From assembly GCA_030432695.1 (NCBI GenBank), contig JAUILN010000014.1:124001-188000 (forward strand): 64,000 nt of DNA, given 5' to 3'. The notes under the pieces are model-generated. The model did not search any database, was not told where the DNA came from, and worked only from the letters and a program-made list of their open reading frames with translations. Position numbers and translations under genes: made by a program. The first letter of the stretch is position 1, and each line of letters begins with the position of its first letter. This DNA comes from a bacterium. Its GTDB lineage: Bacteria > Planctomycetota > UBA1135 > UBA2386. This document shows, one piece after another, positions 24,699-33,467 of the stretch.

Positions 24699-27600
24699 TC
24701 ACCGCGCCTTCTCCGCCTGCCGCCACAGATCCGCCAGCCCCGGCACCGCGGTGACCAACAGATCCCGCGTGCCGATGTGCGCCAGCCGCGCGTCGTCGAA
24801 CACCGGTTCGGTCTCCATCACCGCCTCCACCAACCGCGTGTAGCGGCTGCGGTAGTGCTCCAGCGCGGTGCGTGCCTCGGCGGCGGAGACGTGGTCCTTG
24901 AGCTGCACGTGCAGCAGGGTGAGTCCGACCGTGTGCTGGCCGCGGACCTCGGGCACGAACAGCACCATGCGGCCATCGCTGCGGCCCTCGGCGACCAGCA
25001 CGGAGCGTTCGCGGGCGACCTGGTGCTTGGTGCCGCGCAGGCGCGGGTCGCTGTTGGTGCGGGAGCGCATCGACTTGGCGATGCCGCCGGCCTGGACCTG
25101 GTGGACCTTCGGGTCGGCCTCGCTGCCGACGATCTCGTAGCGGCTGAAGCCGAGGACCTCTTCGATCGTGGGGCTGAGGGCGGCGAGGGTGCGCAGGTCG
25201 GCGTAGGCGATCGCCTCGCGCTGGGCGCCGGCCTCGAGGGTCTCGCGGACCAGCAGTTCGGTCATCAGGCCCTCGTCGGAGCGCGAGATGCCGACGGTTA
25301 CCGTCTTGGCCTGGTGCTTGATCGCGTCGACCGGGCGGGTGAGTTCCTCGATCGCTTTGGTCAGTGCGTCGGTGAGTTCCTCGACCACGTTGGCCGGCGT
25401 GCCGACCTTGCCGTGCTCCAGTTGGAACAGCTCGAGCGGGGCCGTGCCGGTGGCGAAGCGCAGCAGCGAGGTCAGGCGGGTGGCGGTGGAGGCCTCCAGC
25501 GAGCCGTCGACCGAGCGGGAACGCAGTGCCTGGTGGAAGTCGGCGTTGGTGCGCACCAGGTCCGGCGTAAGTGCCTCGAGCAGCGCCTCGCCGCTGCGGG
25601 CGTCCTGCAGGTGGCGCTCGATCGAGGCGCGGGCCTCGCGCAGCGGGCGGGCCAGGGCATCGATCGCCAACGCGCACTCGTAGCCGAACAGGTGGCCGGC
25701 GACCGTCGACAGGATGAAGGCCAGCTCGGGGTGGACCGGCGGCACGTGGATCACCGCGTCGGCAGCGTCGAAGCGCTCCTCACGTTCGTCGGCGATCACC
25801 ACCGGCAGGGAGCTGTGCGCCTTGTAGATCGCGACCTCCTTGGCCACGTCGTCGGCGGTCGAGCCCGTGAGGCCCGCGGCGCAGACCAGGATCATCGGTT
25901 CGGAGGACAGGTCGATGTGCTTCTTGTCCTCGGTCGCGTCGCAGGCGATCGACTTGTAGCAGAGCTCGGAGAGCTTGATGCGGATCTCGCGCGCGGCGAT
26001 GAGGTTGCTGCCATTGCCGACCAGCGCCCAATAGCGCTTCTTCACGCACATCGCGGCGGCCTGCTTCACCTCGTCGCGTCGCTTCAGCGTCGAGATCATC
26101 GCGTCGGGCAGCGAACGCAGCGCGGTGAGGATCTCGTGCTGCTGGCGGGCGTCGGCGGCGCCGGTCTCCTCGGCGATGCCGAACGCCAGCAGGAAGCCGG
26201 CGGCGATCTGCGCGTAGAAGGCCTTGGTCGAGGCCACGCTCATCTCCACGTCGCGGCCGTCGCTGGTGTAGAGCACGCCGTCGGCCTTGTCGGTCAGGTC
26301 GCTGCCGCGGCGGTTGACGATCGCCACGACCACCGCGCCCCGGCCACGCACGAGGTCCACGGTGCGGTTGGTGTCGGTGGTGGTGCCCGACTGGCTGATC
26401 GCGATCACCAGCGTGTCCGACATGTCGGCGCGCATCTGGAAGCCCGACAGCTCGGTGGCCGGCAAGGCCTTCACGGCGATCTGGGTGCCGGCGAGCGCGA
26501 CCTCGCAGGCCTTGGCGACGCCCTGGCCGGCGACCGCGGCGGTGCCCTGGCCGACGCAGAGCACGCGACGGATCGTGCCGTCCTTCAGCCGGGCGCGCAG
26601 GTTCTCGGGCAGCACGCTCTGGCCGAGCCGCACCTTCAGCCGGCCGTTCTGCTCGACGATCTTGCCGCGCAGCGTCTTGCGGAACGAACGGGGCGCCTCG
26701 GAGATCTCCTTGAGCAGGAAGTGCGGCGAGTTGCCGCGGTCGACGTCGCGGGTGGTGATCGCGGCGGTGGTCAGGCTCTCGGCGGTGACCGGCAGCGGCG
26801 TGCCGTCGAAGGCGATCCGCTCGATGCCTTCCGGCGTGCCGGCGGTCTCCCGCGTGATCCGCACGATCTGGCCGCGCGAGCCGGTCGGGTTCTGCGGGTT
26901 GCCCGGCGTCTCGCCGTCCATCCGCAGGTAGCTGCGGCAGTCCTCGATCACCCCGTAGGGCTCGCTGGCGATCACGTAGGCGTCGTCGGTCAGACCGATG
27001 TAGAGCGCCTGGCCGCTGCCGCGCAGCGCGAACATCAGCTCGTCGGTGTCCTGGTCGGTGGAGACGCCGATCGCGGTCGAGCCCTCGAAGCTGGCGACCG
27101 TCTGACGGAAGGCCTCGAGACGGTTGGTGCCGTTGCGCATCCGCCGCGCGACGAGCGTCGGGATCACCTTCGCGTCGGTGGTGATCTCCTGGGCGATCTG
27201 CAGTTCATGGCCGTCGACCAGGGCCACGTGGTTGTCGACGTCGCCATTGAGCACGCCGGTGGCGAACGGGGTCTTGCTGCCGTCGGTCTCGAAGGAGTCG
27301 AGCGGGTGCGCATTGGGCTCGCTGATGATGCCCACGCTGGCCCACCGCGTATGACCCAGGATGGTCACCTCGGCCTCGGCCCGCGACAGGGCCTTCCGCA
27401 GCAGGTCGTCGCTGCGGATGCCCTTGCGCAGGTGGGCGACGTTGTCGCCGAGTTCACCGATCTCGGCGGCACGCTTGTAGAAGAACGCGATCGCCTGGCG
27501 GTCGGCGCAGAGCCGCACCGAGCCGTCGCGGAGCAGCGGATCCTCGCCGCGGCGATGCAGCGCCTCGGCGACGTCCGGGGCGCGCAGGTCGAGGCCGTGG

Positions 27601-28142
27601 TCGCGGACCAGGATCTCGAGGCCGGCGGAGTCGCGGCCACGGACCTCCAGTCGATCGAGTGACGACAATGCCGACTGCACCGCGGCGAAGGCGGTGAGCG
27701 TGGTCACCTCGGCGCTGCCGCCGGCCAGGTCGAGGACTGCCTTCGCGGTGGCGAGGCGATCGCGATGCACCGCCCAGCTCGCGTCGCGCAGGCGGACCAG
27801 GCCGGCGTTCACGGTCTCGAGTTCGGCGGTGGTCCAGGACTCGGCGCGGCGGTCGAGCTCGTTCTCGAGGCCGTCGATGCGCAGGTCGAGCGCGCGGAGT
27901 TCCTTCGCCAGCCGGTCACGGAGTTCGGGCTCGGTGGCGAGGCAGGCGATGCCCAAGGGCCCGAGCAGCGCGCGGTCGACCTCCTCCAGGGAGTCGGCCG
28001 CGGCGCCCAGCCCCTGCGCGAGCGCTTCCGGTTCCAGGGGGAGCTCGGTCTGGACCGCGACGTCGAGGGCGCGCTCGATGTCAGCACGAGACGGCCCGGG
28101 ACGCGTCGCACGGCGACGCAGGACGGCGATGATTCCGCACAT
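24699..28142 (-). CDS. Oversized GlmS-like glutamine-dependent SIS-domain aminotransferase
   Basis: The 1147-residue product has the layout of glucosamine-6-phosphate synthase but is almost twice its usual length of about 610. The N-terminal nucleophile is present in MCGIIAV (C2). An extra region of about 130 residues (15-155) separates it from the RGRDSAG motif (168-174). HTRW (264-267), NAHP (277-280) and the NG oxyanion site (299-300) complete the glutaminase. The first SIS domain (about 525-650) has ISQSGTTTDTNRT and VASTKAF; the second (about 700-860) has ALVGNGSNLIAA and CDATEDKKHIDL. A further 280 residues follow with no recognised fold, and the usual C-terminal GlmS loop (DSPRNLAKSVTVE) is not seen. 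It may make an amino sugar for the envelope, but the product is uncertain. Confidence 0.85.
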   Translation of the reverse strand: MCGIIAVLRRRATRPGPSRADIERALDVAVQTELPLEPEALAQGLGAAADSLEEVDRALLGPLGIACLATEPELRDRLAKELRALDLRIDGLENELDRRAESWTTAELETVNAGLVRLRDASWAVHRDRLATAKAVLDLAGGSAEVTTLTAFAAVQSALSSLDRLEVRGRDSAGLEILVRDHGLDLRAPDVAEALHRRGEDPLLRDGSVRLCADRQAIAFFYKRAAEIGELGDNVAHLRKGIRSDDLLRKALSRAEAEVTILGHTRWASVGIISEPNAHPLDSFETDGSKTPFATGVLNGDVDNHVALVDGHELQIAQEITTDAKVIPTLVARRMRNGTNRLEAFRQTVASFEGSTAIGVSTDQDTDELMFALRGSGQALYIGLTDDAYVIASEPYGVIEDCRSYLRMDGETPGNPQNPTGSRGQIVRITRETAGTPEGIERIAFDGTPLPVTAESLTTAAITTRDVDRGNSPHFLLKEISEAPRSFRKTLRGKIVEQNGRLKVRLGQSVLPENLRARLKDGTIRRVLCVGQGTAAVAGQGVAKACEVALAGTQIAVKALPATELSGFQMRADMSDTLVIAISQSGTTTDTNRTVDLVRGRGAVVVAIVNRRGSDLTDKADGVLYTSDGRDVEMSVASTKAFYAQIAAGFLLAFGIAEETGAADARQQHEILTALRSLPDAMISTLKRRDEVKQAAAMCVKKRYWALVGNGSNLIAAREIRIKLSELCYKSIACDATEDKKHIDLSSEPMILVCAAGLTGSTADDVAKEVAIYKAHSSLPVVIADEREERFDAADAVIHVPPVHPELAFILSTVAGHLFGYECALAIDALARPLREARASIERHLQDARSGEALLEALTPDLVRTNADFHQALRSRSVDGSLEASTATRLTSLLRFATGTAPLELFQLEHGKVGTPANVVEELTDALTKAIEELTRPVDAIKHQAKTVTVGISRSDEGLMTELLVRETLEAGAQREAIAYADLRTLAALSPTIEEVLGFSRYEIVGSEADPKVHQVQAGGIAKSMRSRTNSDPRLRGTKHQVARERSVLVAEGRSDGRMVLFVPEVRGQHTVGLTLLHVQLKDHVSAAEARTALEHYRSRYTRLVEAVMETEPVFDDARLAHIGTRDLLVTAVPGLADLWRQAEKAR

Positions 28143-28164
28143 GGCTGGGGTGGGGGGCGCGGGA

Positions 28165-29472
28165 TCAGTTCCCGCCCTGCCCGGTCGACACGAACTGCGG
28201 CAGCCGGGCTCGCAGGCGGTCGGCGAGCGGCTCCACGTCGTTCTCTTCGAGGACTGGGGCGAGGGTCTTGAGCCAATCCGCGAGCGGCTCCGGGGTGGCT
28301 CCGGGAGCGCACTTACGGTGGATTCCGGGGGTTACCCGGTCCTCATCGGCTTCGCCGTCCGGCTCGTTGGAGGCCGGATCGAGGATCCGCACGAAGTCGC
28401 AGATCAGCCGGCCATGCACCGCGGAGCCGGCCATCTCCGCGGGGCGCTGGTTGCGCCAGGACCGCAGCGCCTCGGTCGGCACGCGCAGGAGATCCGCGGG
28501 GCCGGGTGCGAGGCCGAGACCGAGTCGGCCGTCGTCGGTCCATCGCAGGTAGAGATCGCCATTGCGGCAGGAGCGGATCTCGAGGCCTCCGCTCCAGGCG
28601 GGCGAGTCGGCAGGCTGTTCGTCCTCGGCGACCACGCCGCCGGCCTGGATCACGAACGCGGCCAGTGCAGCCCGGCCCTGGATGCGCTCCTCCAGGTCCT
28701 TCGAGAGGGCCGCGCTGAAGTCCTCGGCGCCCAGACGACGCAGCTCGCGGACCGCGAATACCGCCTCGCGGGCTCCCCAGGGATCGTCGAGCCACATCGC
28801 GTCGACCCGGTCGGCGGCCACGAAGACCTCGCCGAGCTGCGAGCCGTCGCCGGCCGCGTACAGCAGCAGCGCCATGCGCAGCCGCGCGCGCGGATCGTCC
28901 TCGGCCTCGAGCGTGCGGCGCGCGAAGTCGAGGTTCCAGTCGGCGAGCGAGTTGTGCATCGTCGGTGGGATCTGCGGCTGCTCCGACTCCGGGAGTCGGA
29001 AGCCGGGCGCGATGCGCAGCCGGCCGTGCACCGCCTCGATGCGCATCAGGTGCGAGGGGTCCTCGGCGGCGGTGAGGAAGCGCGAGCCGTCGGACGGTGC
29101 GTCGCCGCGGCGGGCCAGGCCGCCCAGTGCCTGCGCGCGCCAGTAGAACTCGCGGTCGTCGGCCCACGAGCGCAGCAGGGTCATCAGCTCGGCACTGCGC
29201 GCGTCGCTGCGCGCCAGGGCATCGACCAGTTCGAGCGGCAGCTCGTTGCGCCCGCGATCCTTCTCGAAGCGGAGGATCGCCGGGATGGCTTCGGCGCCGG
29301 CGCGGGCCAGCTTGCCGGTCGCCGCGCGGCGGATCGCGAACCGCGGACTGTCGACGGCCTGCGCGAGGACCTCGTCCCAGTCGGGTTCTGCGGGGGCGGC
29401 GTCTTCCTGAGCGCCGAGGAACGCCGCGGTCAGCAGTGCCGGAACCGCGAGCCGGATCGAGAATGCCTTCAC
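28165..29472 (-). CDS. Exported HEAT-like repeat protein
   Basis: A 435-residue product with a signal peptide (MKAFSIRLAVPALLTAAFLGAQ). Residues 30-270 contain alpha-helical pairs with a HEAT/PBS-lyase-like rhythm (SPRFAIRRAATGKLARAGAEAIPAIL; EFYWRAQALGGLARRG). The C-terminal half is mixed and includes LEIRSCRNGDLYLRWTDDGRL. It probably acts as a scaffold outside the cytoplasm. Its start overlaps the stop of the DUF3299-like gene by 4 bases and its stop is 22 bases from the GlmS-like start, so the three genes form one transcription unit. Confidence 0.72.
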   Translation of the reverse strand: MKAFSIRLAVPALLTAAFLGAQEDAAPAEPDWDEVLAQAVDSPRFAIRRAATGKLARAGAEAIPAILRFEKDRGRNELPLELVDALARSDARSAELMTLLRSWADDREFYWRAQALGGLARRGDAPSDGSRFLTAAEDPSHLMRIEAVHGRLRIAPGFRLPESEQPQIPPTMHNSLADWNLDFARRTLEAEDDPRARLRMALLLYAAGDGSQLGEVFVAADRVDAMWLDDPWGAREAVFAVRELRRLGAEDFSAALSKDLEERIQGRAALAAFVIQAGGVVAEDEQPADSPAWSGGLEIRSCRNGDLYLRWTDDGRLGLGLAPGPADLLRVPTEALRSWRNQRPAEMAGSAVHGRLICDFVRILDPASNEPDGEADEDRVTPGIHRKCAPGATPEPLADWLKTLAPVLEENDVEPLADRLRARLPQFVSTGQGGN

Positions 29473-29891
29473 TCTTCGATGTCGGTCACGTCCATCCGGT
29501 AGAGGCTGAGCACCACGCCGTTGTCGCGCTCCTCCCCGACGAAGAACTGGCCGGTGACGGTGACCGTGCCGGGCTTCATCTCGGTCGGCTCGCCGGCCGG
29601 CATCGCGCAGAACACCACCTCGTTGAGGAACGGGGTGCCGTTGCAGCCGCAGGCGTCGTTGATCAGCATGAAGTACTCGGTCGGCCCGCTGCCGCCGTCT
29701 TCACGGGCCATGAAGCCCGACACCTTGATGGTCTTGCGATTGTGCTGGGTGACGTGCGAGGGCAGCGTCATGCCCTCGACGTAGTCGAAATCGGAGAGCG
29801 ACGCGAAGTCGATCTCCTCCGGATCGCCGTGGCTGCTGTTCAGCGGGAGCAGCGCGAGGGCAGCGGCGAGGATCTTGGCAGCGGCGCTCAT
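29469..29891 (-). CDS. Exported DUF3299-like protein
   Basis: A 140-residue protein with a short signal peptide (MSAAAKILAAALALLPLNSSHG). The core KTIKVSGFMARED, EYFMLINDACGCNGTPFLNEVVFC and KPGTVTVTGQFFVG matches the pattern of DUF3299 proteins: a strand, then a cysteine-containing turn before a conserved Asn, then a closing strand. Some members of that family occur near ABC-type export genes, but none is here. It is the first gene of a likely operon with the HEAT-like protein and the GlmS-like enzyme. Confidence 0.72.
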   Translation of the reverse strand: MSAAAKILAAALALLPLNSSHGDPEEIDFASLSDFDYVEGMTLPSHVTQHNRKTIKVSGFMAREDGGSGPTEYFMLINDACGCNGTPFLNEVVFCAMPAGEPTEMKPGTVTVTGQFFVGEERDNGVVLSLYRMDVTDIEE

Positions 29892-29907
29892 CTTGGGTGT
29901 GGGGCAC

Positions 29908-31401
29908 TCATCGTCGGTCTCGAGACCCTGACTCTATCGGCCGGTCGGCGGTGGGTCGACCGGCCGGGGCCACGTCAGGACTCGGCCGTAGGACGGCCCG
30001 GATCGAGGGGTTTTCTCCGGGAACGAGCGTAAGTGGCGCGCTGGCAGTCAGCTCGCGGCCGCGCTGGCGAACGGTCAGCGCGTAGGTGCCGGGGGAGACG
30101 TCCTGGAAGCGGACCCGGTCGCCGCGTTCGACGCGTGGGTCGCGGGGTGCACGTATGTCCGGGTCGAGCGGCTGCAGGTGGGCGGTGGCGCGGAACAGCG
30201 AACGGGGGGAGGTGCCGTCGGCGAGTGCCAGCTCGATGGTGGCCTGGCTGCGTGGGGGCAGACGGAGATCGCCGAGGTCCCGGGTCGTGCCGCCGCGCAG
30301 CTCGACGTCGAACTCGACCAGCGGCCGGTCGGATTCGCTGCCGACCGAGAGGTCGAACTTCCCGGCAGGCAGGGCGGCGAGCGTCACTCGGCCGTCGGAT
30401 CCGGACGCGACTCGGAACGGTTGGTCGGGGATCGACTGGTTCGGCAGGATCTCGGCGAGCACCTCGGGCGATCGCAGGCGCACCGGCACGAACGCCGCGG
30501 GCCGGCCATCGGACTCGATCAGGCGCAGTTGGAGCCCTGCGGTGGCTCCGACGAGGGTGACGTCGAGGACCTCGCCGTCGAGGCCGGCGATCGGGAGGCG
30601 GGCGAGGACGTGGATCGGGATGTGCTCGGTCCTGGTCTGGCGGACGACGCCGAGCAACTGCAGTTCGCCGTGGCCGGCGGGTGCGTCCACCAACTCGAAA
30701 CGGCCGTCGGCGTCGGTCCGCGCGGTGGCTCCGCCGAGGCCGAAGGGCGCGAGGCGGACCGGGCGGCGCGCAGCGGGTCGGCCGTCGATCGTCGCGATGC
30801 CGCGGATCGTGCAGGTGCCGCGGTCGGGCGCGTCGACGGCACGGGAGATCAACGCTGTGCGGCCGATGGTCTCACCGGCGACGACCGCGACGTCGTCGGG
30901 CGGTTCGAGCATCCAGGCCTGGGAGCGGGTGAGGCCCGGTCGGTCGCCCGGGCCGTGGACGACGACGATCCTCCAGATGCCGGGGGGCACCTCGGCGGTC
31001 GCGGCGGTCGGCACCGGGGCTTCGAGGTCGCGGGTCCAGGTCAGAGCGATCCGTTCGTCGTCGTGCTCCAGGGCGAGTTCGAGCGCGGTGCCGGCGCCGA
31101 AGGGCTGCATCGGGTAGGAGGGATACAGCAGGACCCTGCCGGTCCGGGTCGGCGACGTGCTCGCCTCGACCGGCCGACCGACCGGTGTCCGCGTGATCGC
31201 GACGTCGGCGGATGCGGTCCTCGTGCCGGGGTCTTCGGCATGCGCGGCGGCCGGAGTGCCGGGCGTCTCTGGTCGGGGCTGGGTTGCGTGAGGGGGCGAA
31301 ACCTCGGTGACCACAGGGCTTGTGGCGAAGCCCCACCACGCGAATCCGGCGCAGGTGGCCAGCAGCACGGCCAGGAGAATACGTCGACTACCTCGGGGCA
31401 T
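29908..31401 (-). CDS. Membrane-anchored protein with carboxypeptidase-regulatory-like domains
   Basis: A 497-residue product that starts MPRGSRRILLAVLLATCAGF, with one N-terminal membrane segment (8-26). A Pro/Thr/Ala-rich stretch (27-80) follows. Repeated beta-sandwich units then occur, each with a DGRF/DGR turn (GGATARTDADGRFELVDAPAGHGELQLLG; FRVASGSDGRVTLAALPAGKFDLSVG; VRFQDVSPGTYALTVRQRG). These resemble carboxypeptidase regulatory-like or transthyretin-like domains, which act as spacers or adhesion modules. No enzyme motif was seen. Similar architectures occur at 42617 and in the broken gene at 55469. A much longer upstream frame is antisense to another gene and is not coding. Confidence 0.78.
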   Translation of the reverse strand: MPRGSRRILLAVLLATCAGFAWWGFATSPVVTEVSPPHATQPRPETPGTPAAAHAEDPGTRTASADVAITRTPVGRPVEASTSPTRTGRVLLYPSYPMQPFGAGTALELALEHDDERIALTWTRDLEAPVPTAATAEVPPGIWRIVVVHGPGDRPGLTRSQAWMLEPPDDVAVVAGETIGRTALISRAVDAPDRGTCTIRGIATIDGRPAARRPVRLAPFGLGGATARTDADGRFELVDAPAGHGELQLLGVVRQTRTEHIPIHVLARLPIAGLDGEVLDVTLVGATAGLQLRLIESDGRPAAFVPVRLRSPEVLAEILPNQSIPDQPFRVASGSDGRVTLAALPAGKFDLSVGSESDRPLVEFDVELRGGTTRDLGDLRLPPRSQATIELALADGTSPRSLFRATAHLQPLDPDIRAPRDPRVERGDRVRFQDVSPGTYALTVRQRGRELTASAPLTLVPGENPSIRAVLRPSPDVAPAGRPTADRPIESGSRDRR

Positions 31402-31510
31402 GCCTCGGCCTCGGAGAAGGCCGGCCGACGTGGCCTGTGACGAATTGTTGCTGTCGGTGATTATTCGACCGAAAGCCGGTCGGTCGGTGCTTGCCAGTAG
31501 GAGGATGACG

Positions 31511-32353
31511 ATGAGCGATCCGAACCACGAAGTGACGACCCGGATGGTCGAGTTCCACGTCGCGAAGACGCCGTTCGAGGCGCGGGTGGTCGCGGGCGTT
31601 CTCGACGACGCAGGTGTGCCGCACTTCGTGGAAGGCGGGGTGCTCGCCGACGAGTTCGCGACGACACAGCGGATGATGAACCTGCAGTCGGTGGCGGTGC
31701 GGGTGCCGGAGACGCATCTCGAGGCGGCCCGCGAGGCGCTGGAGGCGGCTCGGAAGGCGGGGGAGATGCTCGGTGATGACAGCGAGGTGGGCGAGGAGCC
31801 GCCGCCGGTGCCCGCTCGCGAGGAGTCGACGAGTTCCGGCCGCGGGGCACTGATCGCGGCGATCCTCGGCTGGGTCGTCGCCGGCCTGCTGTTCGTCCTC
31901 TGGATGGACCAGCGGGCGGCCCATGCCGCTGCGCCGGAGGACTCGCAGTACCGCGTCGAGGTCGAGGGGAACCAGACGCTCTGGAAGACGCGCACGATCG
32001 GCGTGACCCGCTTCGTGCAATCGACCGATGCGCGGGGTCTGGTGACTCGCACGGAGATGCGCGACCGCGAGGGGCGGCCGGTCGCGCGATCGCATGACGA
32101 GGACGGCGACGGGTTCCCGCAGAAGTACGAGACGCTGGATTCCAGGGGGCAGGTGACGTCGACCGCGCTGGACGGCGACGGGGACGGCCGCTACGAGCGC
32201 CTGGTCGAGCACCATGGCGCGCGGCGCACCGCGCACTATGTCGACGAGGACGCGGACGGGGTGTGGGAGCGGATGGAGCTTCGCGAGGACGGTGAGGTCG
32301 TCGGCGAGCAGCGCTTCGATCCTGCGCGCGGATGGGTCGACGTGAGTCGATGA
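31511..32353 (+). CDS. Membrane protein with DUF2007-like head and Ca-binding-like tail
   Basis: A 280-residue product. AGGAGG ends 6 bases before this ATG, which decides the start over an ATG two codons earlier that overlaps the site. Residues 10-90 (VEFHVAKTPFEARVVAGVLDDAGV ... VAVRVPETHLEAAREALEAA) resemble the DUF2007 putative signal-transducing fold. One transmembrane helix (about 118-138) follows a Pro/Ser linker. The extracellular tail has three aspartate-rich repeats (HDEDGDGFPQKYE, LDGDGDGRYERL, VDEDADGVWERME) like EF-hand or thrombospondin-type-3 Ca loops. It is divergent from the carboxypeptidase-like gene. A role in sensing is inferred only from the architecture. Confidence 0.75.
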   Translation: MSDPNHEVTTRMVEFHVAKTPFEARVVAGVLDDAGVPHFVEGGVLADEFATTQRMMNLQSVAVRVPETHLEAAREALEAARKAGEMLGDDSEVGEEPPPVPAREESTSSGRGALIAAILGWVVAGLLFVLWMDQRAAHAAAPEDSQYRVEVEGNQTLWKTRTIGVTRFVQSTDARGLVTRTEMRDREGRPVARSHDEDGDGFPQKYETLDSRGQVTSTALDGDGDGRYERLVEHHGARRTAHYVDEDADGVWERMELREDGEVVGEQRFDPARGWVDVSR

Positions 32354-32375
32354 GAGCGCGGCGTGCGCTCCGGCC

Positions 32376-32588
32376 TCAGTTCGCTTCTTCCACCGCGATC
32401 ACCTCCACCGGACAATCGCGCGCCGCGTCCCGGATCGCCTCGGCCTTGGCGTCGAAGTGCTTCGGCGCGTCCTCGCGGACCACGCAGTCCTCGCCGTCCT
32501 CCACCTGGAAGACCTCGGCGCAGTAGTCCTGACACAGGCTGCACGAGATGCAGCCTTCTTCGATCGAGACCTTGCGGATGGCGCCCAT
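32376..32588 (-). CDS. Ferredoxin, [4Fe-4S] or [3Fe-4S] type
   Basis: A 70-residue electron-transfer protein. Cysteines C13, C16 and C19 plus the distal C59-Pro are the ligands of a single-cluster ferredoxin; a fifth cysteine, C23, is also present. The acidic middle (VEDGEDCVVRED) is typical. The ATG start gives a normal-length protein; the longer open frame upstream is antisense to the crotonase gene. It is divergent from the crotonase gene with 72 bases between starts, so it may supply electrons for the acyl-CoA cluster, although that link is only positional. Confidence 0.88.
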   Translation of the reverse strand: MGAIRKVSIEEGCISCSLCQDYCAEVFQVEDGEDCVVREDAPKHFDAKAEAIRDAARDCPVEVIAVEEAN

Positions 32589-32660
32589 GGGATGCGGAGG
32601 CGCATCCCTAGCACCTGGGAACGGGTGGCGCAACGGACTACGTTCTTCGCCCCGAATCCC

Positions 32661-33467
32661 ATGACCGACCGCGCTCCCGAATCCCTGGTCCGCTACGAGA
32701 CGGACGGCCACGTGGCCGTCGTGACGCTCGACGACCCGCCCGCCAACACCTACAGCTACGCGATGATGCAGGCGCTCGACGCGCGCATCCTCGAGGCGCG
32801 GATGGACCGCGAGGTCCAGGTGATCCTGCTCACCGGCGCGGGGGAGAAGTTCTTCTGCGCGGGCGCAAACATCGAGATGCTGCGCGGCGCGGATCCGGAC
32901 TGGAAGTACTGGTTCTGCCTGCACGCGAACGAGACCCTGCTGCGGCTCGAGCACACGCCGAAGCTGGTGATCGCAGCGCTGAACGGGCACGCGGTCGGCG
33001 GCGGACTCGAAGTCGCGCTGGCCTGCGATCTGCGGATCGCGCGGCGCGGTGCGGGCAAGGTGGGGCTGCCTGAGGTCAAGCTCGGGGTGTTGCCGGGGAC
33101 CGGCGGCACGCAGCGGCTGGTGCGGATGCTCGGCAAGTCGAAGGCGCTCGAGCTCATGGCGAAGGGCGACAACTTCGACGTCGACGCGGCGCAGGCGCTG
33201 GGGCTGGTCAACGAGGTGATCGACTGCGAGGCGGCCGACTTCCGGGCGGCGGCGCTCGACTACGCGCGGCGGTTCACCACTCCCGGTGCTGCGGCGATGG
33301 CGATCGGTCACATCAAGCGCGCGGTGCAGACCGGTGCCGAGGTGGCATTGGAGTCGGGCCTGGCGCTGGAGCGGGAGCTGCAGGCCAAGCTGTTCGCCAG
33401 TAAGGATGCGCGCGAGGGCATGGCGGCGTTCGAGGAGAAGCGCGGCCCGGAGTTCGGCGCGGAATGA
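32661..33467 (+). CDS. Enoyl-CoA hydratase/isomerase family protein (crotonase 1)
   Basis: A 268-residue crotonase-fold enzyme. The oxyanion-hole sequence is in FFCAGANIEML and GHAVGGGLEVALACDLR. LPEVKLGVLPGTGGTQRLVRMLG holds the region where the second catalytic glutamate usually lies. It adds water to, or isomerises, acyl-CoA. The next gene begins within its stop codon (ATGATG overlap), so it is coupled to the MDR dehydrogenase. A second crotonase and a hydroxyacyl-CoA dehydrogenase follow, which gives a short beta-oxidation or butyrate-type unit. Confidence 0.92.
   Translation: MTDRAPESLVRYETDGHVAVVTLDDPPANTYSYAMMQALDARILEARMDREVQVILLTGAGEKFFCAGANIEMLRGADPDWKYWFCLHANETLLRLEHTPKLVIAALNGHAVGGGLEVALACDLRIARRGAGKVGLPEVKLGVLPGTGGTQRLVRMLGKSKALELMAKGDNFDVDAAQALGLVNEVIDCEAADFRAAALDYARRFTTPGAAAMAIGHIKRAVQTGAEVALESGLALERELQAKLFASKDAREGMAAFEEKRGPEFGAE

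Noticed and set aside
24777..27662. Open frame of 961 codons opposite the GlmS-like gene
   Set aside because: The GlmS motifs on the minus strand are clear. The antisense product is rich in Gly, Arg, Val and His without any motif.
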